Below are positions 40,580 to 48,216 of a DNA stretch of 64,000 nt, piece by piece (position 1 is the stretch's first letter; every line of letters begins with the position of its first letter). Source of the stretch: Desulfoluna limicola (lineage in GTDB: Bacteria > Desulfobacterota > Desulfobacteria > Desulfobacterales > Desulfolunaceae); contig NZ_AP024488.1 in NCBI RefSeq assembly GCF_021654575.1, positions 6,041,501 through 6,105,500 on the forward strand, read 5' to 3'. The notes beneath the pieces were generated by a model, which was not told the DNA's origin, made no database searches, and saw only the letters and a program-made list of their open reading frames with translations. The position numbers and the translations under genes were made by a program.

Positions 40580-41875
40580 ATGACGAAACGGAAGGTGATC
40601 ATCAGGCGGTGCGATGCGTACGACCAGGGGACCCTTGAACGATTGATTGGCGAGGGCATGGAGGCGTTGGGGATGCGGCCCCGGGGGCGCGTTCTCATCA
40701 AGCCCAACGTGGTGACGGCAAACAAAGAGTATATCCATCACAGCTACACCGAGCCCCGGATGGTGGAGGCCATGGTGAAGGTTCTTAAACATCAGGGGGG
40801 CGCGGAGAGTATCACCATCGGTGAGTCCGGAGGGATCGGCATCCCCAGTCGGATGTTTTTTGCCGAGTCGGGCATGGCAGATGCCGCGAAGCGGGCAGGG
40901 GTACCCCTGGTGGATTTCAGTGAGGAGAAGACCTTTAAACGGTCCCTTGAAAAGGCCAAGTGGCACACCACCATGGAGGTGGCTCGCTCTATTAACGAGG
41001 CGGATTTCAAGGTGTGGATGCCCAAGCTCAAGTACCACATCGTGACGGACCTTACCAATGCATTGAAGCTCAACGTCGGCATCCTTACTCACAAGGAACG
41101 GTTTCACTACCATGACGACAGGTTGCACGAAAAGATTGTGGACCTCCTGGAAGTGGGGATGCCTGATCTTGTGGTCAGCGATGCGGTGATCATCGGCAAA
41201 GGTTTTGAGTCGAGCCCGTGGCCCGTTCCCCTGGGGGCGCTCTTGATTTCCAATGACCCCCTGGCCGTGGATGTGGTGGCCGCCCATATTCTCGGGTACG
41301 ACCCTGAAAAGGTGCGGCACCTCAAGGAGGCATCGGACAGGGGCTACGGCAGCCTTTCCATCTCAGATATCGATGTGTCCGGGGATGTGACCGTGGAGGA
41401 GCTGGCAAGCCGCCTTCACGGTGTGGTCTCTCCCTTTCAGGATCTCCAGGAGCTGGATACGCCCATTCGGTTTTATGAAGGGATCAATCCGGCCTCCGGC
41501 AACATCTGTGACGGAGGGTGCATCTGCTCCATCAAGGGGGTGCTGGGAACCTCGGAGAAAAAGAACGAGGGGAGCATGAAAAAGGCAAAGCCCGGTGCCA
41601 TTGTCATGGGGCATTACCAGGGCGATGTGGTTCACCCGGGGGAGACCGTGGCCCTCATCGGGAAGTGTGCCGGGGTTTCTGGTTTGTTTGAGGCGGGCAA
41701 GGTGGTGAAGATCGGCGGATGCCCCGCAACGGTCAAGGACCTTATGCTCTTTCTGCTCCACCATTTCCGCATCAAGAGCCCAGCCCTTGATCCACGCAAC
41801 ATGACCCTTCTTATCTGGTACTCCCTTGTTCACGCCATCATGAAGCGAGTGAGGCCCCTGATGCGTCCCCGCTGA
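40580..41875 (+). CDS. DUF362 family protein
   Basis: A 431-residue DUF362 protein. Marks are GRVLIKPNVVTANKEYIHHS, SITIGESGGIGIPSR, LPKLKYH-type MPKLKYHIVTDLTNALKLNV and AVDVVAAHILGYDP. Several DUF362 proteins carry two ferredoxin-type clusters; here only scattered cysteines (GNICDGGCICSIKG) are present in the C-terminal part, with a final basic hydrophobic tail. No reaction is established for the family. ATG 40580 follows GAAGGGGATGGGCC. It is monocistronic between repeats. Confidence 0.8.
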   Translation: MTKRKVIIRRCDAYDQGTLERLIGEGMEALGMRPRGRVLIKPNVVTANKEYIHHSYTEPRMVEAMVKVLKHQGGAESITIGESGGIGIPSRMFFAESGMADAAKRAGVPLVDFSEEKTFKRSLEKAKWHTTMEVARSINEADFKVWMPKLKYHIVTDLTNALKLNVGILTHKERFHYHDDRLHEKIVDLLEVGMPDLVVSDAVIIGKGFESSPWPVPLGALLISNDPLAVDVVAAHILGYDPEKVRHLKEASDRGYGSLSISDIDVSGDVTVEELASRLHGVVSPFQDLQELDTPIRFYEGINPASGNICDGGCICSIKGVLGTSEKKNEGSMKKAKPGAIVMGHYQGDVVHPGETVALIGKCAGVSGLFEAGKVVKIGGCPATVKDLMLFLLHHFRIKSPALDPRNMTLLIWYSLVHAIMKRVRPLMRPR

Positions 41876-41895
41876 GGGAGAGCGCTGTGTAACGA

Positions 41896-42070
41896 GCCTC
41901 CGGCGGCCTGGGCAATTTTTCCCAAAGTGGCTTTGCCATTCCAGGTTGCGGGTGTTCTCGCCCCTCGTTCCCCAGGGCAATAACGCCCGCGAAGGTTTCG
42001 AAAAACGACAAACAACACTCGGTTTATGAACCCTTTTAAGCGTTTGGCCCCCGGCAGTGCCGCCGGAGGC
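41896..42070 (+). repeat. Family-A repeat, complete copy
   Basis: A 175-base unit between both ends, 20 bases after the DUF362 stop. The central stem is GCGGGTGTT with AACGCCCGC (one G-U) around CGCCCCTCGTTCCCCAGGGC, unlike the usual CGGATG stem but paired just as well. Confidence 0.8.
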
Positions 42071-42131
42071 GACTTCAAGCTGAATCGTTCCCATTCCTGA
42101 TTTAATTCCAACGAAAGACGACAGTGGTTTG

Positions 42132-42200
42132 ACTCGAGGAACGAGGGGGAAAGCGCAGTCGAAATCAGCTTTCAAGGTGGCACGCCTTGCCGCCGGAGGC
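42132..42200 (-). repeat. Family-A repeat, half copy
   Basis: CTCGAGGAACGAGGGGG, GAAATCAGCTTTCAAGG, GTGGCACGCCTTGCC and the end GCCGCCGGAGGC. Directly followed by a terminator. Confidence 0.7.
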
Positions 42201-42232
42201 ACGGTTTATCAGCGAACAGGGTCAGCCGCGAG

Positions 42233-42269
42233 ATCGCCATGATACTGAAATGTCATGGCGATTTTTTTT
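42233..42269 (+). terminator. Rho-independent terminator
   Basis: ATCGCCATGA (42233-42242) pairs with TCATGGCGAT (42253-42262), followed by eight T. It is 360 bases after the DUF362 stop with repeats between, or may end an unannotated transcript; it insulates the next gene. Confidence 0.8.
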
Positions 42270-42298
42270 GTTTGTGGCTCTGTAAGTCCTGAAAAATC

Positions 42299-42327
42299 TT
42301 GACAATGGGGCAGGGGAAATGTAAGTA
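42299..42327 (+). promoter_or_regulatory. Candidate promoter of the SQR-like gene
   Basis: TTGACA at 42299-42304 is a perfect -35 box; 17 bases later lies TAAGTA, a poor -10. The segment downstream is AT-rich with repeated TATAT. The match is suggestive only. Confidence 0.3.
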
Positions 42328-42449
42328 CCTCAATCTATATACAGCGATTCTATATCGTGTTAATGTATATCGTCTTGGTATACTAAGCGGGAGAAAGGTG
42401 GCACGCCGAAGACGCAGCGGTGGTGCAAAACCACAAAGCAGAGGAACAT

Positions 42450-43700
42450 ATGAAAAAAATAGTCATTCTTGGTTCCGGGGCTGGCGGGACTATGGCCGCA
42501 GCCCATCTGAGAAAACATCTCAGCGTCAACGAATGGAAGATCACGATAGTGGACAACGACGAAGAGCACCACTATCAGCCCGGTTGGCTCTTTATCCCCT
42601 TTGGCATTTACAACCGTGACGATTGCGTAAAACCCAAGCGCGATTTCATTCCCAAGGGTGTTGAATTTCTCCTGGACGAGGTTGTCGGGATCAACCCGGA
42701 TCAGAACTACGCCGAGACCAAAGCCAACGGCAAGCTTCCCTACGACATACTGATCGTTGCCACCGGCTGCGATATTGCCCCCGGAGAGGTTGAAGGCCTT
42801 GAGGAGTGGAAGGCTGACCCCGAAGGAAACGAGCACACCATATTCAGCCTTGATGGGGCCCTGGCCCTCTTCAAACGCCTGAAGCGGTTTGAAAAGGGGA
42901 AGCTTGTTTTCAATATCGCAGAGATGCCCCACAAGTGTCCCGTGGTCCCCATGGAGTTCGTTTTCCTTGCGGACTGGTACTTCAGGGAGGCCGGCGTCCG
43001 GGACAATGTGGAGATCGAGTTGGTGACCCCCAACACCGGTATCTTTACCAAGCCCATCGCCACCAAGGTTCTCTCCAAGACCGCCGAAGAGAAAAACATC
43101 CTCGTCAAGCCCAACTTCGACCTGGCAGAGGTGGACACGGTGGGTAAGCGCCTGGTCTCCCCTTCCGGTGAGACAGCTGATTACGACATCATGGTCTCCA
43201 CCATGCCGAACCTCGGTGCGGATTTCATTGATGAGTCCGGTCTCGGCGATGGCATGGGGTACCTCCTGACCGATCACCACACGTTGAAGTCCGTGAAGTA
43301 CGACAACATCTACGCCGTGGGGGATGCCTCCAACGTGCCCACGTCCAAAGCCGGATCCGTGGCCCATTACCAGGCGGAGTTGGTGACCGAGAACATCCTT
43401 CGGGAGATCGACGGCCTTACACCCAAGGATTCCTTTGACGGTCACTCCACCTGTTTTATCGTCTCCGGGTATGACAAAGCCTTTCTCTTCGACTTCAACT
43501 ACAAGACCGAGCCCCTTCCCGGCAAATACCCCTTCCCGGCCATCGGACCCTTTGATCTTGTGGGGGAATCCCACATGAACTACTGGGGCAAGATGATGTT
43601 CAAGTGGGTTTACTGGAACCTGCTTCTCACCGGAAAAGAGCTGCCCTTAGAGCCGCAGATGTCGATGGCAGGTAAGTTCTGGCCCAAATTCGACAAATAG
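42450..43700 (+). CDS. Sulfide:quinone oxidoreductase-like FAD-dependent oxidoreductase
   Basis: A 416-residue flavoprotein. The N-terminal ADP-binding motif is KKIVILGSGAGGTMAAAHLR; further marks are YDILIVATGCDIAP (about 97-110), KCPVVPMEFVFLADWYFRE with an SQR-type cysteine, and the second nucleotide site YAVGDASNVPTSKAGSVAHY. C-terminal WVYWNLLLTGKELP is typical of SQR-related proteins. Likely it oxidises sulfide or another sulfur species and passes electrons to quinone at the membrane; only one of the usual redox cysteines can be recognised with certainty, so SQR activity is tentative. The ATG follows AGAGGAACAT. DUF1641 gene follows after 8 bases. Confidence 0.8.
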   Translation: MKKIVILGSGAGGTMAAAHLRKHLSVNEWKITIVDNDEEHHYQPGWLFIPFGIYNRDDCVKPKRDFIPKGVEFLLDEVVGINPDQNYAETKANGKLPYDILIVATGCDIAPGEVEGLEEWKADPEGNEHTIFSLDGALALFKRLKRFEKGKLVFNIAEMPHKCPVVPMEFVFLADWYFREAGVRDNVEIELVTPNTGIFTKPIATKVLSKTAEEKNILVKPNFDLAEVDTVGKRLVSPSGETADYDIMVSTMPNLGADFIDESGLGDGMGYLLTDHHTLKSVKYDNIYAVGDASNVPTSKAGSVAHYQAELVTENILREIDGLTPKDSFDGHSTCFIVSGYDKAFLFDFNYKTEPLPGKYPFPAIGPFDLVGESHMNYWGKMMFKWVYWNLLLTGKELPLEPQMSMAGKFWPKFDK

Positions 43701-43708
43701 GAGGGGCC

Positions 43709-44383
43709 ATGACTAACGAAGAATTGATACTGCAAAAGCTCGAAAAACTGGATCGGCTGGAAGAGCAGCTTGCTCCCATCATCCAGGGGCACAAGGCGCG
43801 CACCGAGCTCATGGCGGACCTTGCACCCCTGGGCAAACAGGCGGCGCATCTGGTGACCAAGGGGCTTCAGGAGGTGGAGACCAGCTTCCAGACGGAAGAT
43901 GTGCTGGACCTTCTGACGATGGTGGCGCGAAACACGCGTAACTTCACCTTCGCCCTGCGTCAGTTCGAGAGCTTGATTGACTTCATGAAGGACATGGCGC
44001 CCCTCATGAAATCAACGGTCCCCAAGCTGATCAGCTATCTGGATACTTTGGATCAGAAGGGCGTGTTCCGCGTTATGAAGATCTGGCTTGTGGATTTTCG
44101 AGAGAAAATTGCTGCCAACTATGGCCCGGAAGAGTCGGAAGAGATCATCGACGGCATCGTGGCCTTCATTGGCCTTGCCAAGACCTTATCCGATCCCAAG
44201 GCTGTGGAGTTCCTCACGCGAGCCGCGGCCCTGCCCGGCATGGTGGACCTGGACAATGCGCCGAAGGTCGGTCCGGCCGGTCTTGCCATGGCAAGCTTCA
44301 GCGACGAGATGAAAGAGGGACTCGGTGTGGTGGTGGAGCTCACCAAGGCACTGGGAAAACTCAAAGAGAAAGAGAACGCGTAA
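43709..44383 (+). CDS. DUF1641 family helical protein
   Basis: A 224-residue, largely helical protein of the DUF1641 type (RTELMADLAPLGKQAAHLVT; TRAAALPGMVDLDNAPKVGP; GLGVVVELTKALGKLK). DUF1641 genes are often next to SQR-like or formate dehydrogenase genes, as here; the function is unknown. It starts 8 bases after the SQR-like stop, with GGAGGGGCC as ribosome site, so they form one operon that ends in a shared terminator. Confidence 0.85.
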   Translation: MTNEELILQKLEKLDRLEEQLAPIIQGHKARTELMADLAPLGKQAAHLVTKGLQEVETSFQTEDVLDLLTMVARNTRNFTFALRQFESLIDFMKDMAPLMKSTVPKLISYLDTLDQKGVFRVMKIWLVDFREKIAANYGPEESEEIIDGIVAFIGLAKTLSDPKAVEFLTRAAALPGMVDLDNAPKVGPAGLAMASFSDEMKEGLGVVVELTKALGKLKEKENA

Positions 44384-44423
44384 ATCGGGATGGGGCGGTG
44401 CCTCAGCGAACCTGATGGAAAAG

Positions 44424-44450
44424 GGCGGAGCATGGTGCTCCGCCTTTTTT
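44424..44450. terminator. Terminator between convergent genes
   Basis: GGCGGAGCA and TGCTCCGCC form a perfect 9-pair stem with TGG loop, followed by TTTTTT on the plus strand. On the minus strand the AAGG flank gives a weaker signal for the Rrf2 gene. Confidence 0.85.
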
Positions 44451-44868
44451 AATCGATGGATTCGTGGGGGTCCGTGAGATCGGAAATCTTCACCCGGTCA
44501 AGGTTGGCGTAAAGGGCTTCGGTGGCCTCTTTCCACGCCTGACGGAAACGACAGCCCGTCGCTTTGATGCAGGTGTCCGGTGAGCCGATGCACTCCACCA
44601 GCTCTTCCTGGCCTTCAAAGAGGCGCACCACCTGCCCCAGGGATATATCTTCCGGAGGCACGTTGAGAATATGCCCCCCTTTGGGGCCCCGGACGCTTCT
44701 GACGATCCCGGCCAATCGCAACAGCCGGATCAGCTGTTCGAGGTACTTCATGGGGATATCCTGAAGGCGGGCGATCTCACTGACTTGAAGGGGTTTTCCC
44801 GTGTCGTAGTGTTTTGCCAGTTCAACCAGAATTCGCGCGCCGTATCGGCTTTTGGTGGACAGTTTCAT
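44449..44868 (-). CDS. Rrf2 family transcriptional regulator
   Basis: A 139-residue Rrf2 regulator: winged helix STKSRYGARILVELAKHYD, recognition part DIPMKYLEQLIRLLRLAGIV and wing RSVRGPKGGHIL. Three cysteines in ECIGSPDTCIKATGCRF (C-x6-C-x5-C, about residues 91-104) suggest an iron-sulfur cluster, as in IscR/CymR-like sensors. It points at the convergent SQR-DUF1641 operon; sulfur or redox control of that operon is a reasonable inference. The start follows AAGGAACCCCC. Confidence 0.9.
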   Translation of the reverse strand: MKLSTKSRYGARILVELAKHYDTGKPLQVSEIARLQDIPMKYLEQLIRLLRLAGIVRSVRGPKGGHILNVPPEDISLGQVVRLFEGQEELVECIGSPDTCIKATGCRFRQAWKEATEALYANLDRVKISDLTDPHESID

Positions 44869-44983
44869 GGGGGTTCCTTGCGTGTGTGTTTCATAGCACC
44901 AAAGTCAAGTTAATGGAGTTCCCGCAGACGTGTCAACGCTTTTATCCAAACACGATCGCTTTGGGTGGGACGTATGGAATATC

Positions 44984-45081
44984 AACCCGGCGGTTAAATG
45001 CGTGACTGTCGATGGGCACTCTCTCCCTTCTAAATCACTCATCTTTACAACCCGATGGTTCATAGATTGAATTGCCGGGTT
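44984..45081 (+). repeat. Family-B dispersed repeat, copy 4
   Basis: From AACCCGGCGGTTAAATGCGT to GATTGAATTGCCGGGTTG, with GACTGTCGATGGGC, CCTTCTAAATCACTCATC and CGATGGTTCA. The ribosome site of the next gene follows directly, so the copy is probably its leader. Confidence 0.75.
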
Positions 45082-45097
45082 GATTGAGGAGGAAATG

Positions 45098-45295
45098 ATG
45101 CCGAATGCTTACCTGGTAGAAATCCATCGGTTTTTGGCCAGAAAAAAAAAGGAGGCGGAAACAGGGCTGAACCAAGCACGGTCCGCCGAAGAGAAAGCCT
45201 TCCATCAAGGCATACTCGATGAGCTGACTCTCATGAAAGGCTTTGTCTCGGAAAAGTACGATATGGACTTTCACGATTACGGAGAAGCGGTCTGA
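45098..45295 (+). CDS. Small hypothetical protein, paralogue of the next gene
   Basis: A 65-residue protein starting MPNAYLVEIHRFLARKKKEA. I do not recognise it. It is helical and charged and carries no signal peptide. Its first part aligns with that of the next gene (AYLVEIHRFLARKK to TYLIELYEYIGTRK). ATG 45098 is 5 bases after GAGGAGG; ATG 45095 is too close. Its stop shares a base with the next start (TGATG). A family-B repeat lies directly upstream. Confidence 0.7.
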   Translation: MPNAYLVEIHRFLARKKKEAETGLNQARSAEEKAFHQGILDELTLMKGFVSEKYDMDFHDYGEAV

Positions 45296-45522
45296 TGAGC
45301 CATACCTACCTTATTGAACTCTATGAGTACATCGGCACCCGCAAAAGGGCACAGGTCTTTGCGCAACTTGATGAGACCTTGCCCCGGGTGGAACGAAAGG
45401 CCGCGGAAGGGGCGGATGCCTTTCTCTCCGATGCGCTGGCGTTTTTCTCAACGAGCTACCACGGAAAACTTCCCAAACGCCTGCGCGTGAAGCATCCGCC
45501 CGAAGGGTACCTGCCCGGTTGA
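45295..45522 (+). CDS. Small hypothetical protein, paralogue of the previous gene
   Basis: A 75-residue protein starting MSHTYLIELYEYIGTRKRAQ and ending KRLRVKHPPEGYLPG, a basic tail that its partner lacks. Unrecognised family. It is translationally coupled to the preceding gene by TGATG overlap. The similar N-termini suggest an old tandem duplication giving two subunits of one complex. No further function can be supported. Confidence 0.7.
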   Translation: MSHTYLIELYEYIGTRKRAQVFAQLDETLPRVERKAAEGADAFLSDALAFFSTSYHGKLPKRLRVKHPPEGYLPG

Positions 45523-45558
45523 CGGGGTTGGTGGCACTTGTTACCCGCCTCGGAATGT

Positions 45559-45749
45559 GCCTCCGGCGGCCCTGCCGGGGGCCAAACTTTTGAAAAGTTT
45601 GACAAACAGGTTTGCCTAACTTAAGCAGGGCTCCTCCCGAATCAAAGGCGGATGTGATTTGCCCCGAGGAACGAGGGGCAAAACCCATCCGCTACCTGCT
45701 TTCAAGGTATTTTGCCTAATGTGGCTTCGCCACCCTTGCCACCGGAGGC
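45559..45749 (-). repeat. Family-A repeat, complete copy
   Basis: A 191-base standard unit with ends GCCTCCGGCGGC and CCACCGGAGGC. AAACTTTTGAAAAGTTT and GCGGATGTGATTTGCCCC with GGGGCAAAACCCATCCGC are present. It starts 37 bases after the previous stop. Confidence 0.85.
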
Positions 45750-45931
45750 TATTTTTTGGCTCAATTGTGACGTTTTCTGTTTGATATTCTCACCCTCAGG
45801 GTGAACCGGGTTAGATCATGGGGCGCAACACTGAGGAGAATCGTTCCGCGCTTATTTGGTGCTTTGGTGACGACTCTCATCTGTGATATGAGAAACGGGT
45901 TTTGTTTCGATTTATCAAAGGGGGAGTTACG

Positions 45932-46624
45932 ATGCTGGGAACCGTGGTCAATGCGTGCGCAATTGTTGCCGGAAGCCTGACTGGGCTTGTGTTTAAAGGT
46001 GGGATCGCTGAAAAGTACAAAGAGACAGTGATTCACGCCGTGGCTCTGGCTGTGGTTCTTGTGGGGCTTAAGGCTGCCTTTGCTTCGGACGCCCTTCTTG
46101 TGGTCATTCTCTCACTGGTCATCGGGGCTCTTTTCGGGGAGTGGCTTGACATTGAAGGAAAGCTTCAAGGCTTAGGGGAGTGGCTGGAGACGAAAATCCC
46201 CGGTGGGGAGGGCTCACTGGCGAAAGGATTCGTCACGGCAAGCCTTGTCTTCTGCGTGGGCTCCATGGCCATTGTGGGGTCCCTTGAAAGCGGTCTCACC
46301 GGAAACCATCAGACCCTCTACGCCAAAGCCATTCTCGACGGCATTATCTCCGTTGTCTTTACCACCACCATGGGGATCGGTGTGATTTTTTCCGCCGTGG
46401 CTGTCTTTCTCTACCAGGGGAGCATCACCCTTACCGCCACGGTGATGAAGGAGTTCCTCACCCCCGAGGTCGTGGCGCAGATGACCTCTGTCGGCGGCCT
46501 TCTCATCGTCACCATCGGCCTCAACATGCTGAACATCACCAAAATCCGCGTGGGCAACATGCTGCCCGCCATCTTTATTCCCCTGTTGTGGTTCATCGCC
46601 AAAGCGATCGTGCCCCTGCCTTAG
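45932..46624 (+). CDS. DUF554 family membrane protein
   Basis: A 230-residue inner-membrane protein with seven or so helices of the DUF554 (YdfK/YqgA) family. LGTVVNACAIVAGSLTGLVF, EWLDIEGKLQGLGEWLETK and FVTASLVFCVGSMAIVGSLE with DGIISVVFTTTMGIGVIFSA are family hallmarks. The function is unknown; a transporter role is suggested by the fold. ATG 45932 follows AAAGGGGGAG; an upstream TTG in frame is less likely. Flanked on both sides by family-A repeats. Confidence 0.9.
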   Translation: MLGTVVNACAIVAGSLTGLVFKGGIAEKYKETVIHAVALAVVLVGLKAAFASDALLVVILSLVIGALFGEWLDIEGKLQGLGEWLETKIPGGEGSLAKGFVTASLVFCVGSMAIVGSLESGLTGNHQTLYAKAILDGIISVVFTTTMGIGVIFSAVAVFLYQGSITLTATVMKEFLTPEVVAQMTSVGGLLIVTIGLNMLNITKIRVGNMLPAIFIPLLWFIAKAIVPLP

Positions 46625-46652
46625 ACACACGTCCCTGCAACGGTTCAGCTTG

Positions 46653-46827
46653 CGCCTCCGGCGGCCCTGCCGGGGGCTATACTTTTAAAAAAGTTTAACA
46701 AACAGGTCTTAGAAATATCCCCCTAAATCATCTCCGCACTTAAGGCGGATGTGGTTTGACCCGAGGAACGAGGGGCAAAGCGCATCCGCAACCTGCTTTC
46801 AAGGTGGCACACCTTGCCGCCGGAGGC
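46653..46827 (-). repeat. Family-A repeat, complete copy
   Basis: A 175-base standard unit, both ends intact, 28 bases after the DUF554 stop. Stem AAGGCGGATGTGGTTTG...CAAAGCGCATCCGC around CCGAGGAACGAGG. Confidence 0.85.
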
Positions 46828-46851
46828 TCTTTCACGTTTACAGGAGCTTTT

Positions 46852-47712
46852 TCACCCCAAACGCCCCCACTCAATGATGAGGTGAAGGGCGGTGTTGATG
46901 GAGATGTTCCATTCGAGGCCTCCTGTTCGCCGGCTTACCCAGCCGAAGAGAACTCCGGTTGCGAGAAATGCGGCCATATAGGGCAGAAGTGGGATCTGTC
47001 GCGGGCCGAGAAAGAGGTGGAAGAGTGTGTAGAGGCACGCCTGAAACCCAATCCCTCCCCACATGCCAAAGACCCGTTCCGCCGAGGGTTGAATCATGCC
47101 CCGATAACACACTTCTTCCGTAAACCCCGTGAGGCATGCCTTGGCTGCAGCCGTCAGGAGGAACAGTCCGCTCACGTCCTGGAGAAGGGCAGGGGAGAAG
47201 AACGCGTAAGAGAGGGCAAATCCCCACATGGCGGCAAGGGGCGCACCATAGAGAAGTGCCATGGTAAAGCCGGCGCGGTGGGGGCGGCCCGCATGAATGC
47301 GATGGGGACCTTTTGTGAAACGGAGCAGGACAATGAGTGGGACCAGAACGAGGAGTGTCAGGGTCAGGTGCGCGTAGAGGCGTTGCAGCTGGATCTCGAA
47401 GGTCTCGGAATGGCCGAGGGGCCAGGGGAGAAGGCCTGTGAATCTTAACGTGGAGAAGACCCAGAACCCCGATCCAAGGATCGCTGTCAGCCGGTAGAGT
47501 CGGGCAGTTGCCGAGTGGGCCTCTTTTTCGGAGAGGACAAACAGGAGAACCAGGGTGCCCAGGGCCGTTGTCAGGTGGATGGCCTGTATACCCTGGGTGA
47601 CGGTGCAGCGTACCAGGAGCATCGCAGAAAAGAGAAGGACGCCCCCTGTTTTCAATTGAAGCAGGTCATCCGGGGGGACCCCATTTTTATGGGGGGCTGT
47701 GGAGACGGGCAT
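46852..47712 (-). CDS. CPBP family intramembrane metalloprotease
   Basis: A 286-residue membrane protein with about eight helices. CPBP (CAAX-protease/bacteriocin-processing, ABI) motifs are present: TEEVCYRG (motif 1, EExxxR, about residues 196-203), FxxxH as YTLFHLFLG (motif 2) and the last motif around NTALHLIIE. The metal-binding Glu and His residues are intact. Substrates are unknown in most bacteria. No good Shine-Dalgarno sequence precedes ATG 47712. It is convergent with the DUF554 gene and alone in its direction. Confidence 0.85.
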   Translation of the reverse strand: MPVSTAPHKNGVPPDDLLQLKTGGVLLFSAMLLVRCTVTQGIQAIHLTTALGTLVLLFVLSEKEAHSATARLYRLTAILGSGFWVFSTLRFTGLLPWPLGHSETFEIQLQRLYAHLTLTLLVLVPLIVLLRFTKGPHRIHAGRPHRAGFTMALLYGAPLAAMWGFALSYAFFSPALLQDVSGLFLLTAAAKACLTGFTEEVCYRGMIQPSAERVFGMWGGIGFQACLYTLFHLFLGPRQIPLLPYMAAFLATGVLFGWVSRRTGGLEWNISINTALHLIIEWGRLG

Positions 47713-47989
47713 GATGAGAATCCGATATGCCGGGGTATCGGGTTATTGACATGGCTTGTGTCGGTGCGATGGGGCTCAGGCAGGTGAAGCCGGTGGCTTA
47801 TGGTGTGATTGCGTGTGCTGATTGACGAGGTGTCTCGGTGTTAATTGTTCGTTTAAATACCACGTTATTCAAACACGTTTATGGCTGCATGGATACCTTT
47901 TTTTATCCTGTTATCACCATGTCTTGCCTTTGCTGATGGCGTCTCTCGCGTTGGCTTATCGGTTGTTGTTTTGTACCTGCTCAGCTTAT

Positions 47990-48210
47990 GCCTCCGGCGG
48001 GTCGCTTTTTGAAAAAAGCTCCGCAAAACCGTTCCGGTTGCCTCCCCTTTTGCCGCTTGGCCCCGTTGAAGCTAAGCGGCAAAAGGGGAGGCTTGCTCGT
48101 TACGTCGAACACAATCGGTAAACCGACGCTTTCGAATGACTCGAAATCGACCTCAAAACCTGTTTGTCAAACTTTTCAAAGGTTTGGCCCCCGGCAGGGC
48201 CGCCGGAGGC
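47990..48210 (+). repeat. Family-A repeat with variable-hairpin module (copy 4 of 4), complete
   Basis: A 221-base unit with intact ends. Shared flanks TCGCTTTTTGAAAAAAGCTC, CGCAAAACCGTTCCGGTTG, then a perfect 19-pair stem (48040-48058 with 48074-48092; arms GCCTCCCCTTTTGCCGCTT and its complement), then TTGCTCGTTACG and the standard right half with CAAAACCTGTTTGTCAAAC. The stem sequence is unlike the other three. It lies 7 bases from the hydrogenase stop; 47713-47990 shows no gene. Confidence 0.85.
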
Positions 48211-48216
48211 ATTCGT

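Noticed and set aside
40367-41320. 317-codon minus-strand frame opposite the DUF362 gene
   Set aside because: Antisense shadow of a protein with recognised family motifs; starts from no ribosome site.
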